64,000 bases of DNA from Trichosporon coremiiforme (lineage: Eukaryota; Basidiomycota; Tremellomycetes; Trichosporonales; Trichosporonaceae). A program made the translations under genes and the position numbers. A model generated the notes under the pieces. The model worked only from the letters and a program-made list of their open reading frames with translations, did no database searches and had not been told where the DNA came from. This document shows, one piece after another, positions 52,848 through 63,575 of this stretch (position 1 is the first letter of the stretch; each line of letters starts with the position of its first letter). The DNA is taken from NCBI GenBank assembly GCA_039545355.1, contig BCJJ01000003.1, positions 1,261,092 to 1,325,091 on the forward strand. The letters run 5' to 3'.

Positions 52848-55670
52848 ATGAACCCCGCCGCCTCGCAGGCGGCTCTCAACTCGGCCAACGGCGCCGCAAA
52901 CTCCAGCTCCAGCTCTTCCAGCTCCCAGGTCTCCTTCGATGTCCTGCCCATCGAGGTCCTCTCCCTCGTAGCGTCCCTCGTGTCGCCCCCTTTCTACCTT
53001 CCCCCGCCTCCCGCCGAGCCCAGCCCAAGGCCGCCCGCGCACATTGTCGAGTCTCTCGACCCCAAGCCCGCCCCGCAGCAGACCAGCTCCCAGGCCGTCT
53101 CGGCGCTGACCAAGAGCAGCGCGCACGTTCTCGAGGCTACCCGCCCGTGGTTGTGGGAGAATGTTGACGTTCGCTCAGGCCGCGGCTGGCTTGCAGTCGT
53201 CGATGCGCTGACCGAGGAAGTCGTCGACGTCGTCGAGGACGAGATCGTGCAGCACGGTTCCGTTTTTGTTGACACGCCGCCTTCGCCTCGTAGCCCGGAC
53301 CAATCCCCTGACGGGTTCCGCCCGCACCACCACCACACATCACCTGATGTCGGTACCAGCGCCTCCGCGGCTGCCGCTGCTGCGGCTGCCCAGCAGCCGA
53401 GCCAGCCCGTCGAGACAATGCCGTCGGTGCCCGTTGGCACTGCGATGCGCGACCCCCGTGAGAGCCTCGGTCTCATGCGTTCGGTTACGATCAATGAGAA
53501 CGTCGCCAAGGCTTACTACTCTGACAAAGGGTGGACTCATGAGCGCACGCGGACCATGTCGCCGCCGCAGCCGCGCAGGCTCAGCATGCTGATCACTCCC
53601 CCAGGGTCGCGCAACACGTCTCCGAGCGCTCGTTTGCGCGGACGCTCTCGCTCGCCCCGCCGCAACCTCGTATTCGAGGAGGGCATTAGCTCCGTGCTTG
53701 CTCGCTCTTTCAACCAGCGCTCGTTCAGCGGTAGCCTGCCGCCTGGACAGCGCCCGCTCATGCGTCAAAGCTCACTGTCTCTGTCGCGCACGGCCCACGC
53801 CCTGCTCGAGGAGAGCGATGACGAGGACTGCGAGGAGGGCAACCACCAGTTCATGCAGGCGCTGCGCACGCCTCCGAAGGAGAACGAGGATCTGCCTAAA
53901 GTGGAGCATGAAGAGGAGGCGCACGAGAACGCCAACCCCGACCTTCTGCCCCCGCCCGGCCCGTACATCCGGCACCTGTCGTTCACCAACTTCCGCACGA
54001 TCGGGTCTCGCCGCTCGCAAGACGAGGCCGTGCGCGGGCGTTACGTGACTGCCGGAAGGCTTGAGGGTGTCATCAAGAACACACCGAACCTTCGCTCGCT
54101 CTGCATGACTGAGTACGTCGACAGTGCTCTCTCGTCTGCGGTCGTCGAGGAGATCTTCTTCAGGGGTTACGCCAAGCCCCGCGTCCGCAAGAGCCGCGCT
54201 GCGAGCTTCTCCTCGCCGCAGTCCAGGGCCCGCGCCATGTCGATCCAGCAGGAGCCTGAGCCGGCGCAGTCCACGATCGATGATCTCATGGACCCTCCGC
54301 GACCCAGCTACGTGCCCTACGAGGAGGAGACGGAGGACGACAAGTGGGCTCGCAGGCGGCAGTTCCAGCCCCTCGAATCCCTCGACCTCACGGGTTGCGT
54401 CAGCGACAACTTCACTGATGCGATCCACGAGTTTGGCGAAAACTGGCTTGGCCTCGGCGAGGAGGATGAGGACGAGGACAGGGGGCGCGGGCGCTCCCGC
54501 CGCCGCGAGGACGATGACGAGGATGAGGACATGGACGAGGACGAGGTGCCCGAGCACCGTCACCGCGTCAGCTTCCCGGCGCTCCGCCGTCTGTCGCTGC
54601 GTACCTGCCGCAGGCTCCCGCCCGCCTTCATCCATGCGCTGGTCATGGCCATGCCGAACCTCACCCACCTCGACCTGTCTGGCACGCGCGTGGGCAACAG
54701 CCTTCTGCAGGCTCTCACCCACAACCCGCCCCGTGGCATGAAGCTCGAGTCGCTCTCACTCGCTCGCTGCCCCGGTCTCGACCCCACCGTCGTGGTCGAC
54801 TTCCTCCTCAAGTCGCCCGTTGTCGCCGAGCTCGTTGATCTCAACCTGTTCGTGAACCCGACGCAGGGTAACGCCATTGGGTCTGACGACCTCATGCGTC
54901 TTCTCGATGCGCCTTGCTTCCGCTCCGGAAGGCTCAGGTACCTGGACCTGTCGTCGGCCGGCATCACCGCCGCGCACCTTGCGCCGGAGGTGTTCCCACC
55001 GCAGCCGTCGCTCGTGTCCCTTGGCATGAGCCACATCCCCCTCCTGCCCCTGCGCGACGTCGCGAGCTTCATTCAGACGACCGCGCCTGGTGTCGAGGTC
55101 CTCACCCTGGCTGGCACGGCGGTGCACGACCTGCGTCCCGACGCGAGCTCGCTGCAGATCACGCTCTGCATCCACGCCCTGCTCATCAACCCCCTGACCA
55201 CCATGCCGTTCAGCATCTCGGGTCTGAACCTCTCTGGCCCATCCAAGGCGGACCTGACCTGCGGCCCGACTCGCCTCCGCGTCGTCGAGCTGTCGTCTTC
55301 CATCCGCCGATCGCTCGAGAATTCGCAGGGTGCTTCGCGAACCGAGTGGCAGGTCATCCGTTCCAAGGGCGGGAGGGGATGGTATGTCGATGTCAGCGCT
55401 GGCTGGATCCCGACCTGCACGGTGTCTGACTGGGGCTACATCACGCAGGAGGCGATCGAGGTCGGCGACGGCGAGGGCGCAATGAGCTTCGTCCGCCATC
55501 TTCCCAACGCGCACTCGTGGAGGCAGTGGCTCACCCGCCTGGCTGAGGCTAATGGCCGTGTGTCGAGTTATGTCGGGTGGCACTCGAGGAAGATGGAGGT
55601 GGTCAGGGGTGAGGGCATGATGGGTCGTGAGGACGGAATGGGCGGCGTCGATGCGTTCGCTCTGGAGTGA
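52848..55670 (+). CDS. Leucine-rich-repeat protein, F-box/AMN1-like (940 aa)
   Basis: Single long exon. ATG at 52848 (MNPAASQAALNSANG) is the first in frame. Near the N-terminus FDVLPIEVLSLVASLV resembles the first helix of an F-box. Residues about 130-400 are mostly disordered with Ser/Pro/Arg stretches and an acidic patch. LRR-type segments follow: LRSLCMTEYVDSALS, LESLDLTGCVSDNFTDA, LRRLSLRTCRRLPPAF, LTHLDLSGTRVGNSLL, LESLSLARCPGLDPT, LRYLDLSSAGITAAHL and VEVLTLAGTAVHDL. An Asp/Glu-rich loop (about 545-570) interrupts them. The C-terminal GWHSRKMEVVRGEGMMGRED is conserved-looking. Likely a ubiquitin-ligase or scaffold type LRR protein; precise role unknown. Confidence 0.85.
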   Translation: MNPAASQAALNSANGAANSSSSSSSSQVSFDVLPIEVLSLVASLVSPPFYLPPPPAEPSPRPPAHIVESLDPKPAPQQTSSQAVSALTKSSAHVLEATRPWLWENVDVRSGRGWLAVVDALTEEVVDVVEDEIVQHGSVFVDTPPSPRSPDQSPDGFRPHHHHTSPDVGTSASAAAAAAAAQQPSQPVETMPSVPVGTAMRDPRESLGLMRSVTINENVAKAYYSDKGWTHERTRTMSPPQPRRLSMLITPPGSRNTSPSARLRGRSRSPRRNLVFEEGISSVLARSFNQRSFSGSLPPGQRPLMRQSSLSLSRTAHALLEESDDEDCEEGNHQFMQALRTPPKENEDLPKVEHEEEAHENANPDLLPPPGPYIRHLSFTNFRTIGSRRSQDEAVRGRYVTAGRLEGVIKNTPNLRSLCMTEYVDSALSSAVVEEIFFRGYAKPRVRKSRAASFSSPQSRARAMSIQQEPEPAQSTIDDLMDPPRPSYVPYEEETEDDKWARRRQFQPLESLDLTGCVSDNFTDAIHEFGENWLGLGEEDEDEDRGRGRSRRREDDDEDEDMDEDEVPEHRHRVSFPALRRLSLRTCRRLPPAFIHALVMAMPNLTHLDLSGTRVGNSLLQALTHNPPRGMKLESLSLARCPGLDPTVVVDFLLKSPVVAELVDLNLFVNPTQGNAIGSDDLMRLLDAPCFRSGRLRYLDLSSAGITAAHLAPEVFPPQPSLVSLGMSHIPLLPLRDVASFIQTTAPGVEVLTLAGTAVHDLRPDASSLQITLCIHALLINPLTTMPFSISGLNLSGPSKADLTCGPTRLRVVELSSSIRRSLENSQGASRTEWQVIRSKGGRGWYVDVSAGWIPTCTVSDWGYITQEAIEVGDGEGAMSFVRHLPNAHSWRQWLTRLAEANGRVSSYVGWHSRKMEVVRGEGMMGREDGMGGVDAFALE

Positions 55671-56557
55671 GTCTCACTGTCTACGCTGACCCGATTATCT
55701 CGGTCTGCCCTTTCCTCTCAATCATCAAGACCTCCACGCCACGATCAACGACACTCCCGAAGTCACCACGACCTCGACGACCACCAATGCCAAGTCAAGC
55801 CCCCCCCCTTTCACTCAAATCAAAACACAAAAAAGTAATAAAGCCAAACCACTAAAACACTCCCCTCTCTAAGCACAAACCCACCACCAAGCGCTCCACT
55901 GACCCGGCTGTATCAACCACCTTGTAAGACCGTACGACCCGGAGCGAACTAGTGTCACAACACCACACCAAGAACGAAGGAACGAACTCCATGTACCTAT
56001 GTTATAAACTATGAATGGATGTGAACTTAACGAGTAAGCACGAGCGTCGTATGACGGAAGTGTGTGCATAGGCGCAGGGAGGAAGACGAGGGCAAGACGA
56101 GGAAGGCAAACGACAAGACAATGGTGGTTGACCTCCACCGGGCAGATCATGTCACGTGACGTGACACAGAGCCGACAACCCCTGGATCGAGCAGCATATA
56201 ACACAGCCTGCTATGCATGCATCGCTGACATTTTTGAATAAGTAGCACAGGAATCTAGTCGTGCGCTCGTCCAAGTCCGAAAGCAGTGCTGAAGGTTGAA
56301 ATGGAAACAGACCATGGCGGCACCGCTCAACCCCGATGACGACAAACAAATCGCTACACGGTCACTTCACGTCCACCCATTTCGTCGACTGGTCAACCCA
56401 ACTGTCTTCCTCGTTGTCTTATTTCCTTCTCACTAGCTGTTACTTGGTCGACTCGGTTTATTCCACCGTTCGTCTCGCCACCTCGACGTGCGCCTGCTCC
56501 TGTCCACCATCATCCTCGAGCCGGGCAAGCGCTCTGAGGACGTATGGCGCGCAGGGC
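55671..56557. other. Intergenic, 887 bp, with E-box palindrome
   Basis: Holds the 3' region of the LRR gene, an A/C-rich run near 55800-55890, and upstream sequence of the zinc-finger gene. GTCACGTGAC (56152-56161) is a 10-bp perfect palindrome with a CACGTG core, followed directly by a second GTGAC. Confidence 0.5.
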
Positions 56558-59120
56558 ATGGAAGCTGAAGCCGGCCGGTCGCGGTACGTCTTCCCCCTTA
56601 GCTTCTCGTGGGACCGGTTAATGCAGAGCTAACATTAGGCCACGCCTGCCGAGTCTTCTCCACAGCCCTCGGAGTGGACGCGTATCTACCTCTCGGAGTC
56701 CGGTGAGGAATGCACGGCTCAGCGTCGAGCTCAGCGTGGAGCTGCCCCAGCGCAAGTCACCCACTCGTGCTCTTCCCTCAATCTCGCCGGCACGACCACC
56801 GCCATCGGCTTCCTCCTCGACTCGGAATTCGGAGCGGCCAATGAAGAGTCCGACACGACTACCATGGCCTGACGCCTCGGTAGGGAGGGCCGCAGCGTCG
56901 GGGTCAGCATCGAGGAGTCCAACGCGACCGACTGGCACAGGCAGCGAGAGTCCAGTCCGGCCAGGCGGGTTCGAGCACGTCGTCGAGGCACTCGAGCGGG
57001 CAGTCGATGTCTCGATTGAGTGCAGTCACACTCCTCGAAAAGCACCGCCAGAAACCGCGCCGGCACGAATTCCACACCGATCAACGCCGGCACGAACTCC
57101 ACCCCGACCAACGAAGGCCCGCGACCCATCACCAGGGTTCGACCTGACACTGTTGCCGACATCGCTGCCGCCCGGCTTCTCGCGCGAGGCTACTCCGGCC
57201 TCTGTCGCTTCTGATGATGACCCGCTGCCGAAGAGTGGGCTCCGGCTCCCTGTCGACCATACCCCGCAGCGCCGACCTCCCCAAGCGCCGATATCGGGCC
57301 CGATCTACGTCCCCGCCGACGTCTTCGCCGTGCTCACCTCGCCGGTCGCCCCACTTCCCTCCGCTACCGACTCCTCACTTCCTCCCGCTTCCGCGCCGCT
57401 GTTTCCAACCTTGGCAGGCCATGCTCTCCGCTCCCTCATCCCGCCGGCTCCGAAACCTATCGCGCCACGCCCCGCGCACTCGCTCCAAAACCGTGTCTAT
57501 GTCTGCGTCAAGATCAGCGAGAAGCGGCGTGCGGAGCTGATTGCGCGCGGTGTCTACGATGCGTTCCGAGACGACGAGGATGCGCAATTCCGCGCCTTAG
57601 CTCCGAGGAAGCGATACCAGCACTATGCCGCCGGCAGCAACCGAGTCATGGTACAGAACGTGCCGCTCGTGCTCGCGCGACCAGAGGAACTTCCGGAGCG
57701 CTTCATCGAACGCCCGGGCCCCGCGCTGCTCGAACCGTACGCCAGCGTGCTGAAGGAGGACCGACTCGTGAACACGCTCGGCGACTACGTGTGTGGCTGG
57801 AAGGGGTGTGGTGCCGTCCTCGGGAGCGAGGATAGGCTGAAGCGGCATGTAGCCAAGCGAGCTCATGCTGCTCAAGGCGCCGTCGCGGCCGAGAGGACAG
57901 TCTACCGCTGCTTCTGGGCGGGGTGCGAGGCACCGTGCTTCGAGCGGGTTGAGGGCCTGATACAGCATCTCTCCGCTCGGCATGTCGTTGGCCGGCTCCG
58001 CTGCCCCTTCGAGGATTGCGAGATGACCTCGCCGACCCTGGCGCATCTGCAGCGTCATGCTATCCGACAGCACGCACCCGAAGCTCCATTGCGACCAAGG
58101 GCCGACCTCCCAATCCTGCCCAGCCTGCCATCTCTCCCGCCTCTGCCGGGCGTAGCCCACGCCGACGAGCTGTGCACGCATCGCGTCAACGGACGGCAGC
58201 ACGCAAGCGCATACAGGCAAGAGCACGTCCGCGCCCGTATCCAGCGACTGTGCTTCGGTGGACCCGAGCCCGACACAGAGGCAGGCGGCGTGACCATGAT
58301 GGAGCAATTAGCGTTAACACCACAGCCGGACGCACCGCCGCAGCGCAAGCGGAAACGCATGACCTGGGGGTGGGTACCGAAGAAGAAGTACCCCTCCCAG
58401 GTCAAAGTCAAGGCTGAGCCGGGTAGCGACGCCGGGCCACCACTCCGAATCGGCGTGGCGGAACGCAACTGGGCAGCGAAGCAGGTTGCTGCGCAGGAAA
58501 AGCGCGACAGGAAGCGCAAGCGGTACGAGCGCAAGCGTCTGGGTCGGGTTTGGGTCGAGATCCCCGTGAAGGATAGGCGGAAAGAAGGCATCTATGAACG
58601 GCCCGAAACGCCCCCACCCTCGCCTGTGACCCCCGGTAGCGCCGTGGACAGGAGAGAACGGATGGAAAGGAAGCGGGCGAGGGAGTTTGAGGGTCGTCCG
58701 GAGCCTGACGATGCCGAGTCGAGCAACATAGGCAGAAAGAGGAAGACCGAGTTCAACACCGCAGTGTTTGACTCGTTCCGGAGCTCTGTCCCGGCAGCTT
58801 CTGTCTCCGCCTCCGTCCGTTCTGAGCGTCGGCCCGGAGCAACAGAGGACGGTGACTCGGAAGCAGAATTCGAGCTCGGCGTCAGTCTCGACCCAACGCC
58901 TGTCTCGCATACATCCTCACGCTCCTCATATCAACTGCATTCCGCCCGCTCCGCGCGTTCTGGCTCCGCAGTGGAGAAGAGGACACCCAACGGCCATCTC
59001 GTCACTTTCGTTGGACGAGGTGGCGCCAGTGCCTCGTCAGTTACGTCAACGGGGAAGAGGATCCCAAGACACAGTGTCGAGGTTGTGGTTCCTAGACAGA
59101 GCCCTTTGGTTACCCAATAG
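56558..59120 (+). CDS. C2H2 zinc-finger protein (835 aa, 2 exons)
   Basis: Probable DNA-binding regulator. Exons 56558-56583 and 56639-59120, joined in frame across a 55-nt intron (GTACGT, GCTAAC, TTAG); the first exon codes only MEAEAGRSR. Another ATG at 56544 lies out of frame with the main exon and would act as a short upstream start. Three C2H2-type fingers at about 390-488: CGWKGCGAVLGSEDRLKRH, CFWAGCEAPCFERVEGLIQH, CPFEDCEMTSPTLAHLQRH. Just before them is a conserved-looking block (VYVCVKISEKRRAELIARGV to MVQNVPLVLARPEELPERF). N-terminal third is Pro/Ser/Thr-rich, and a basic region (KRDRKRKRYERKRLGRVW) follows the fingers. Target genes cannot be inferred. Confidence 0.88.
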
Positions 59121-59495
59121 ATATTGTATTGCATTGTTGAGTCTGCGTTACGCTGCAACTGCGTTTGACTGACTGATGTTGTCAACGGCCTTGACAGTAC
59201 GGTGGAAGATAGCAGAATACCCCTAACTTCACATGCACGTACCCCGCCTCCCTTCTCTGCGAATATGGGTCACTGGGGCGCAGTGTCTATGTTTCTGTCA
59301 CAGCGCATAGCTGAGATTGCGCTAGAAGTGACAGCGGAGCCGAGCGAAATCAACGACACGACTTGCCGCCATCCGGTCGCTCGACATCTACAATCAACAC
59401 ACCTCTTCCGCCTTCCAGACCTCCATGCACAGCACTCCGATTATGCTGGAGTCTATCACGCGCCCGCCGCACACTCCATCGTCCAAAAACTGGAC
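59121..59495. other. Intergenic, 375 bp
   Basis: Spacer between the zinc-finger gene and the first tRNA gene. Nothing further recognised. Confidence 0.5.
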
Positions 59496-59617
59496 GTTCT
59501 CGTGGTGTAGTGGTTATCATACTCTCTTAGGGTGATCTAACATCTTGAGCTTTGCCTCCAACTCCTCTCCGGAGGAGCGATTGGGAGTGGCCCCGGGTTC
59601 AAATCCCGGCGAGGACC
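59496..59617 (+). tRNA. tRNA-Pro (AGG) with intron of about 49 nt
   Basis: Acceptor stem GTTCTCG pairs with CGAGGAC (one G-U). Anticodon stem CTCTC/GGGAG with loop TTAGGG-T gives anticodon AGG, and the T arm is CCCGGGTTCAAATCCCGG. The intron sits after base 37 and contains a CTCC/GGAG hairpin. Discriminator C, then a TTTT terminator. Confidence 0.88.
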
Positions 59618-60177
59618 TTTTGCCTCTCTTCTTGGTTGTCTTGTACTCTTAGTAGTGTCTCTGAGAGATGGGAGGAGGGAAGATGTGATTGGTAGAGAAG
59701 GGTGCGAGGGGACGGAGGTCCGATGGCTTATTTCACCGCTTATCGCGGGCTTATCTGGTCCGTGTCACCTTTCCGTGGAGAAAAGGGACGCTATTGGGGG
59801 AGAGTGACCGGAGACCGAGGTGAGTCGTATCTGATAGGACCTCGGGTTCAGCTGTCGAGCGTCACGAGTGGTCAGATGGGTGGGTGGCGCCGAAAATAAG
59901 AGAAACCCGAGAAAATTTGCATCACTCCCAAACCCCATGATTCCGCAGACTAACTCTCTAGCACTCCGTTTCTTCACCTAGAGTAACAAGGATACGGCGG
60001 ACTAACGTGTGACCGAGGTCGGCAACTTCCCCGAACCCCCTGTCCCCTTGTCCTGGTCAGAATTTGACCGCCTTCGCACCCCTCTCGTCCTATCACAGCC
60101 CTTTCGAATGGCGACGGTCGGGGTGGATAAAAGCGGAGTTGCTGGTCGCAGAAGCCGCTCGGACAAGAAGCAAAAGC
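59618..60177. other. Intergenic, 560 bp
   Basis: Between two tRNA genes facing each other. No coding sequence supported; contains their short T-run terminators. Confidence 0.5.
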
Positions 60178-60256
60178 TACATCCAGGGGGAATCGAACCC
60201 CCACCGCATCCAATCGCTCGTGGCAAGGATGCATGATACCATTTCACCATAGATGT
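60178..60256 (-). tRNA. tRNA-Gly (GCC) with 8-nt intron
   Basis: Seven-base-pair acceptor stem ACATCTA/TGGATGT, anticodon stem CATCC/GGATG with loop TTGCCA-T (anticodon GCC), and T arm GGGGGTTCGATTCCCCC. An 8-nt insertion after base 37 is read as a very short intron. Position 1 is A, where most tRNA-Gly have G. TTTT terminator follows on the minus strand. Confidence 0.85.
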
Positions 60257-60794
60257 CGGATGTTCTTTGACGAGAAAGAGGGCCGCGCGTCGATGGTGGC
60301 GGCCTCTCGATGGTTAGAGGCGAGTGAGCGGAAGCGGTGCTCCACTTGCAATAACAGAACGGTTCGCAGCAGTGGAAAAAATGCGGATGTGAGAAAGGGG
60401 AACAGGGAAGACCAGAGTGGGCTGAGGAGAATCTAAAAGGAGTGAGTTCAGGGATGAGTGCCACACCTGTCTTTCGCGCGCTGCAGATGCAGGTGTCTCT
60501 CTCTCTCTCTCTCTTTCAAATCTGTCTGTTCTGTGAGTCAGCATCCAGAGCACGTACTGGCTGTCCCTCTTGTGCTCCCCTCAACCCTCAGCAGCTCTGT
60601 GTCCCCTGAGCCCTCGCCACGACTCAACCCTGCCCATCGACCACCCTGCGGTTCGCACCAGCCACCAGGGCGCCACACTTCGACCGTTCGTATCTCGCCC
60701 AAATCTTCACCTTTTCGCACCAAACTTGGATCTCCGAGTACCCCTGCTCTACGTAGTCCCGCTCCACCCCCTCGTGCATGGCCAACAACGCCTG
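60257..60794. other. Intergenic, 538 bp, with CT microsatellite
   Basis: Includes a (CT)n run at about 60496-60515. The C/T-rich plus strand looks leader-like, but no coding exon follows it. Confidence 0.5.
60496..60515 (+). repeat. (TC)n dinucleotide microsatellite
   Basis: Nine to ten uninterrupted TC units. Confidence 0.9.
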
Positions 60795-60897
60795 GCCTCG
60801 TTATATCAGTCGGTAGATAGTGTGACTCTTACGCAGCAACGCGTTCAGCAGCCGCCGATTGATCACACAGTCATGGGTTCGAGCCCCATACGAGGCT
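60795..60897 (+). tRNA. tRNA-Lys (CTT) with 30-nt intron
   Basis: Acceptor stem GCCTCGT/ACGAGGC is perfect. Anticodon stem TGTGA/TCACA with loop CTCTTA-A gives CTT. Intron 60832-60861. T arm CATGGGTTCGAGCCCCATA. Followed by TTCTTTTT as terminator. Confidence 0.88.
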
Positions 60898-61289
60898 TCT
60901 TTTTCAATTTTGGGCCTGCAGAAGCCGTCGGGGGGTTAGGCCCAATGCGTGACTCAGAGGTGTAGTGAGAGGAGGGGAAGCCCTCCGAGCGGCCAGAAGG
61001 GGGCGTATGCAATGGATGAGCCGTTTGGCGAACAACTGTGCGATATGCAATGATCCCGGAGGCCCTCTGCAGAGTACGCGACCGGGAGGTGGTCCCTGAC
61101 TACTGCAAATGACTGCAATGGCCTGCTGTAGACGGGTAGACCCTCGGAGAGGGGACGTTAACTTTTCGATGAAGCGCCACAGGTCCTTCCCCTCTTCTGC
61201 ACCTCTTCCTGTCCCCTCGCGCCTCTCCGAGCCTCGTTCCTCTTCCGAGGGCTCATGAGGAACACGCATGATCCAAAAAGCGTGGCTAA
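60898..61289. other. Intergenic, 392 bp
   Basis: Between the 3' ends of tRNA-Lys and tRNA-Ala. Nothing further recognised. Confidence 0.5.
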
Positions 61290-61400
61290 TGGACAGGTTA
61301 GGAATCGAACCAAAGACCTCGTCAAGTATGCTAGATTCTCTGAGTCGAGAACTCGTGAGGAGATGCTAATGACGCGCTCTACCAACTGAGCTACATGCCC
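61290..61400 (-). tRNA. tRNA-Ala (AGC) with intron of about 38 nt; two stem mismatches
   Basis: Starts GGGCATGTAGCTCAGTTGG; anticodon stem CGTCA/TGACG with loop TTAGCA-T gives AGC. Intron after base 37. The acceptor stem (GGGCATG/CCTGTCC) has one T-C mismatch and the T stem (TTTGG/CCTAA) one T-T mismatch, so this copy may be weak or decaying. A TTTTT terminator is present on the minus strand. Confidence 0.75.
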
Positions 61401-63575
61401 CAACGCCGAAGGCCTGATTCCGGCAGAGTAGCGAATGGCAGCCAGGGGCGCAGTTGACGCATGCATCTCGGGGAAGAGACAGGGGTGACTGGAACAGGTC
61501 AGAGTATGTAAGGATTGATGGGACAACGAGATGAGGTCGATTTGGCAATTGACCATTGTTGACACAGGTAGGAATTGAGGGGTGATACAAAACAACCCAG
61601 CCCTCACCCCTCCACCCCCAACTCTTTCGAGACCAAACAGACGCTATCATGAAGCTCTCAGGGGTTCAGATGGGCCAAGTTAAGAGGATACAAACTAAGG
61701 AACGGTCCCCCAGCATGGCGTAACGGCCAACGGGCCACGTAAAGTCAATCGGGAGTTTGGACCGCGAAAGCGCCATGAGCGTCATCGCTCTTGATACTTG
61801 CGGGCGTGTGGAGGGTTAACGCGGTGGGCAAAAGGGCGCCACTGTGTTATACAGTACACCTACGAGGTGGCAGGTGCAAACTTGTTGTTCACGGCAGTTG
61901 CCCCAGGGAGAAATGCTATGTCCTCAGTGGGTATCCTTACTGTAAATTAGCGCTTGGGCATCTACACCAAACACGCTGATGAAGTAGGACACAGTATATG
62001 ACGATACATGCATACGTAGCTAGTTGTCAAAATGACCAAGTTGTTATAGACTTTGAGATATACGCTTGGAGAGTTTGCAGCCGAACAACAGATAGCCACT
62101 GAGAAGTGCCACAGACCGAGAGCGCCCGGCTCAGATCAGGCACAGATAGGCGACCTCATTCGTCGCGCCCTGCGGCTAAGTTGTTTTGAAGTCATTTGAC
62201 CGAAGTTCCCCCGACGTCATATGCGAGCTGTATGTCTTGCGTCACACCATCGTAGCGCAGCTGGATGTTAAGGAGCTCTCTGCAACTGGTATCAAGTGGT
62301 CAACGGAAAGGACGCCCTGGCTGTCAGGTGAGCAATGACAGCGCCAGGGAGCTGGGAGTCAGTCGAGGAAGACAGGAATGGATACTGTGCATGACATAAC
62401 CGGAACGTCATAACTGCGGATGGAGGCGTCGATGATGCGTACAGTGATGGCGCACATGCACATCCAGATATCTGTTACCGGCGCACTGGCGGCCTTGGCT
62501 CGCAAGGGGCCCACAGCCCGCAGTGACCCACAGAGAGTGACCGGACTCCGGTACGCCGAAGCGGTGTCTCTGCAGGGAGCATAGGTGAGGATGAGGGGGA
62601 GCGAGGAAGGCGCGAGCGCGAGATCAGAAGGGAAGCATTGGCCGCTCAGAGCCTGGCCCGTTGCATGGCTGTCAGTGTGCGCCCAAAACATCCTTTCGCC
62701 CTCGTCGGCTGCGCATGACAACACATCGCGCACCGGCGCTGTAGCGGTAAATGGCGAGTGGTGACAACCCCGCAGTCGCCGCTAATCTGGCACACCGCAG
62801 ACTTGGCGCACGATGAGCTGCCCGCAGCGCCGTGCACCGTGCGTGAACATGTGCTTCTGCCACAACCCTGCATGCACGGTCCAGGCCCGTTGATTGTGCA
62901 TGGCCGGATCCTCCCGCATCCGAGCCAGGATGGAGGCTGCCAGCTGCCTGGCTGGTGATCACGGGTGAATTGTCAGAGACGCTGAGGTGGGCTGGGCCTG
63001 AGGTGGGTTGACGGAGTCCCGAGGGCCGGAAGATCCACAGGTCGCCTCCGAGGCCAGCGTACGGGGCCACTAAGTTACCCCGCTCCTGATGACGGCGGTG
63101 GCTCAATGGGTGCAGCACATGGAAGGCCGTCGATGCTGATCGAGGTCGGGACGAGCAGGGAACCCGCACAGTCGGGTATACTCGGTGCGGTGGGGAGCGG
63201 CACCGTGGGAATGTGTGGGGTAAGGGTCGAGGGTGTGATTGCGGCCAATGAGCCTCGCTCGCAGCGTCCTCAGCCGGCGGAACTGGCAGTCCTCGACTGG
63301 GGCAGCAGCAGCTGCGTATTGCATACCGGCACGCGGCAGCTCACACTCACCACCGGCAACCCGAGCCCCGTACGCCCGTAAGCCCGTGACCCCGCACCGC
63401 ACCTGCGCGCCTCTCGCCTCGGCTCCCCCGGAACCAGAATCCACGTCCACCACCCGCACCCGCGCCTGCGACCGCACCTAGTCCCAGCTCGACTATATCG
63501 CTCTCACCCAACCGATATCTTGCTTTCACACTCTCCCTCTTCCCTCACCCTACCCCACCAAAACAAACAGTCACA
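61401..63575. other. Intergenic, about 2.2 kb, upstream of FBA1
   Basis: No gene could be supported in this stretch on either strand. The last 200 bp are strongly C-rich and end in TCACAATGG, typical of a highly expressed gene's leader. A TATATC lies at about 63494. Confidence 0.45.
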
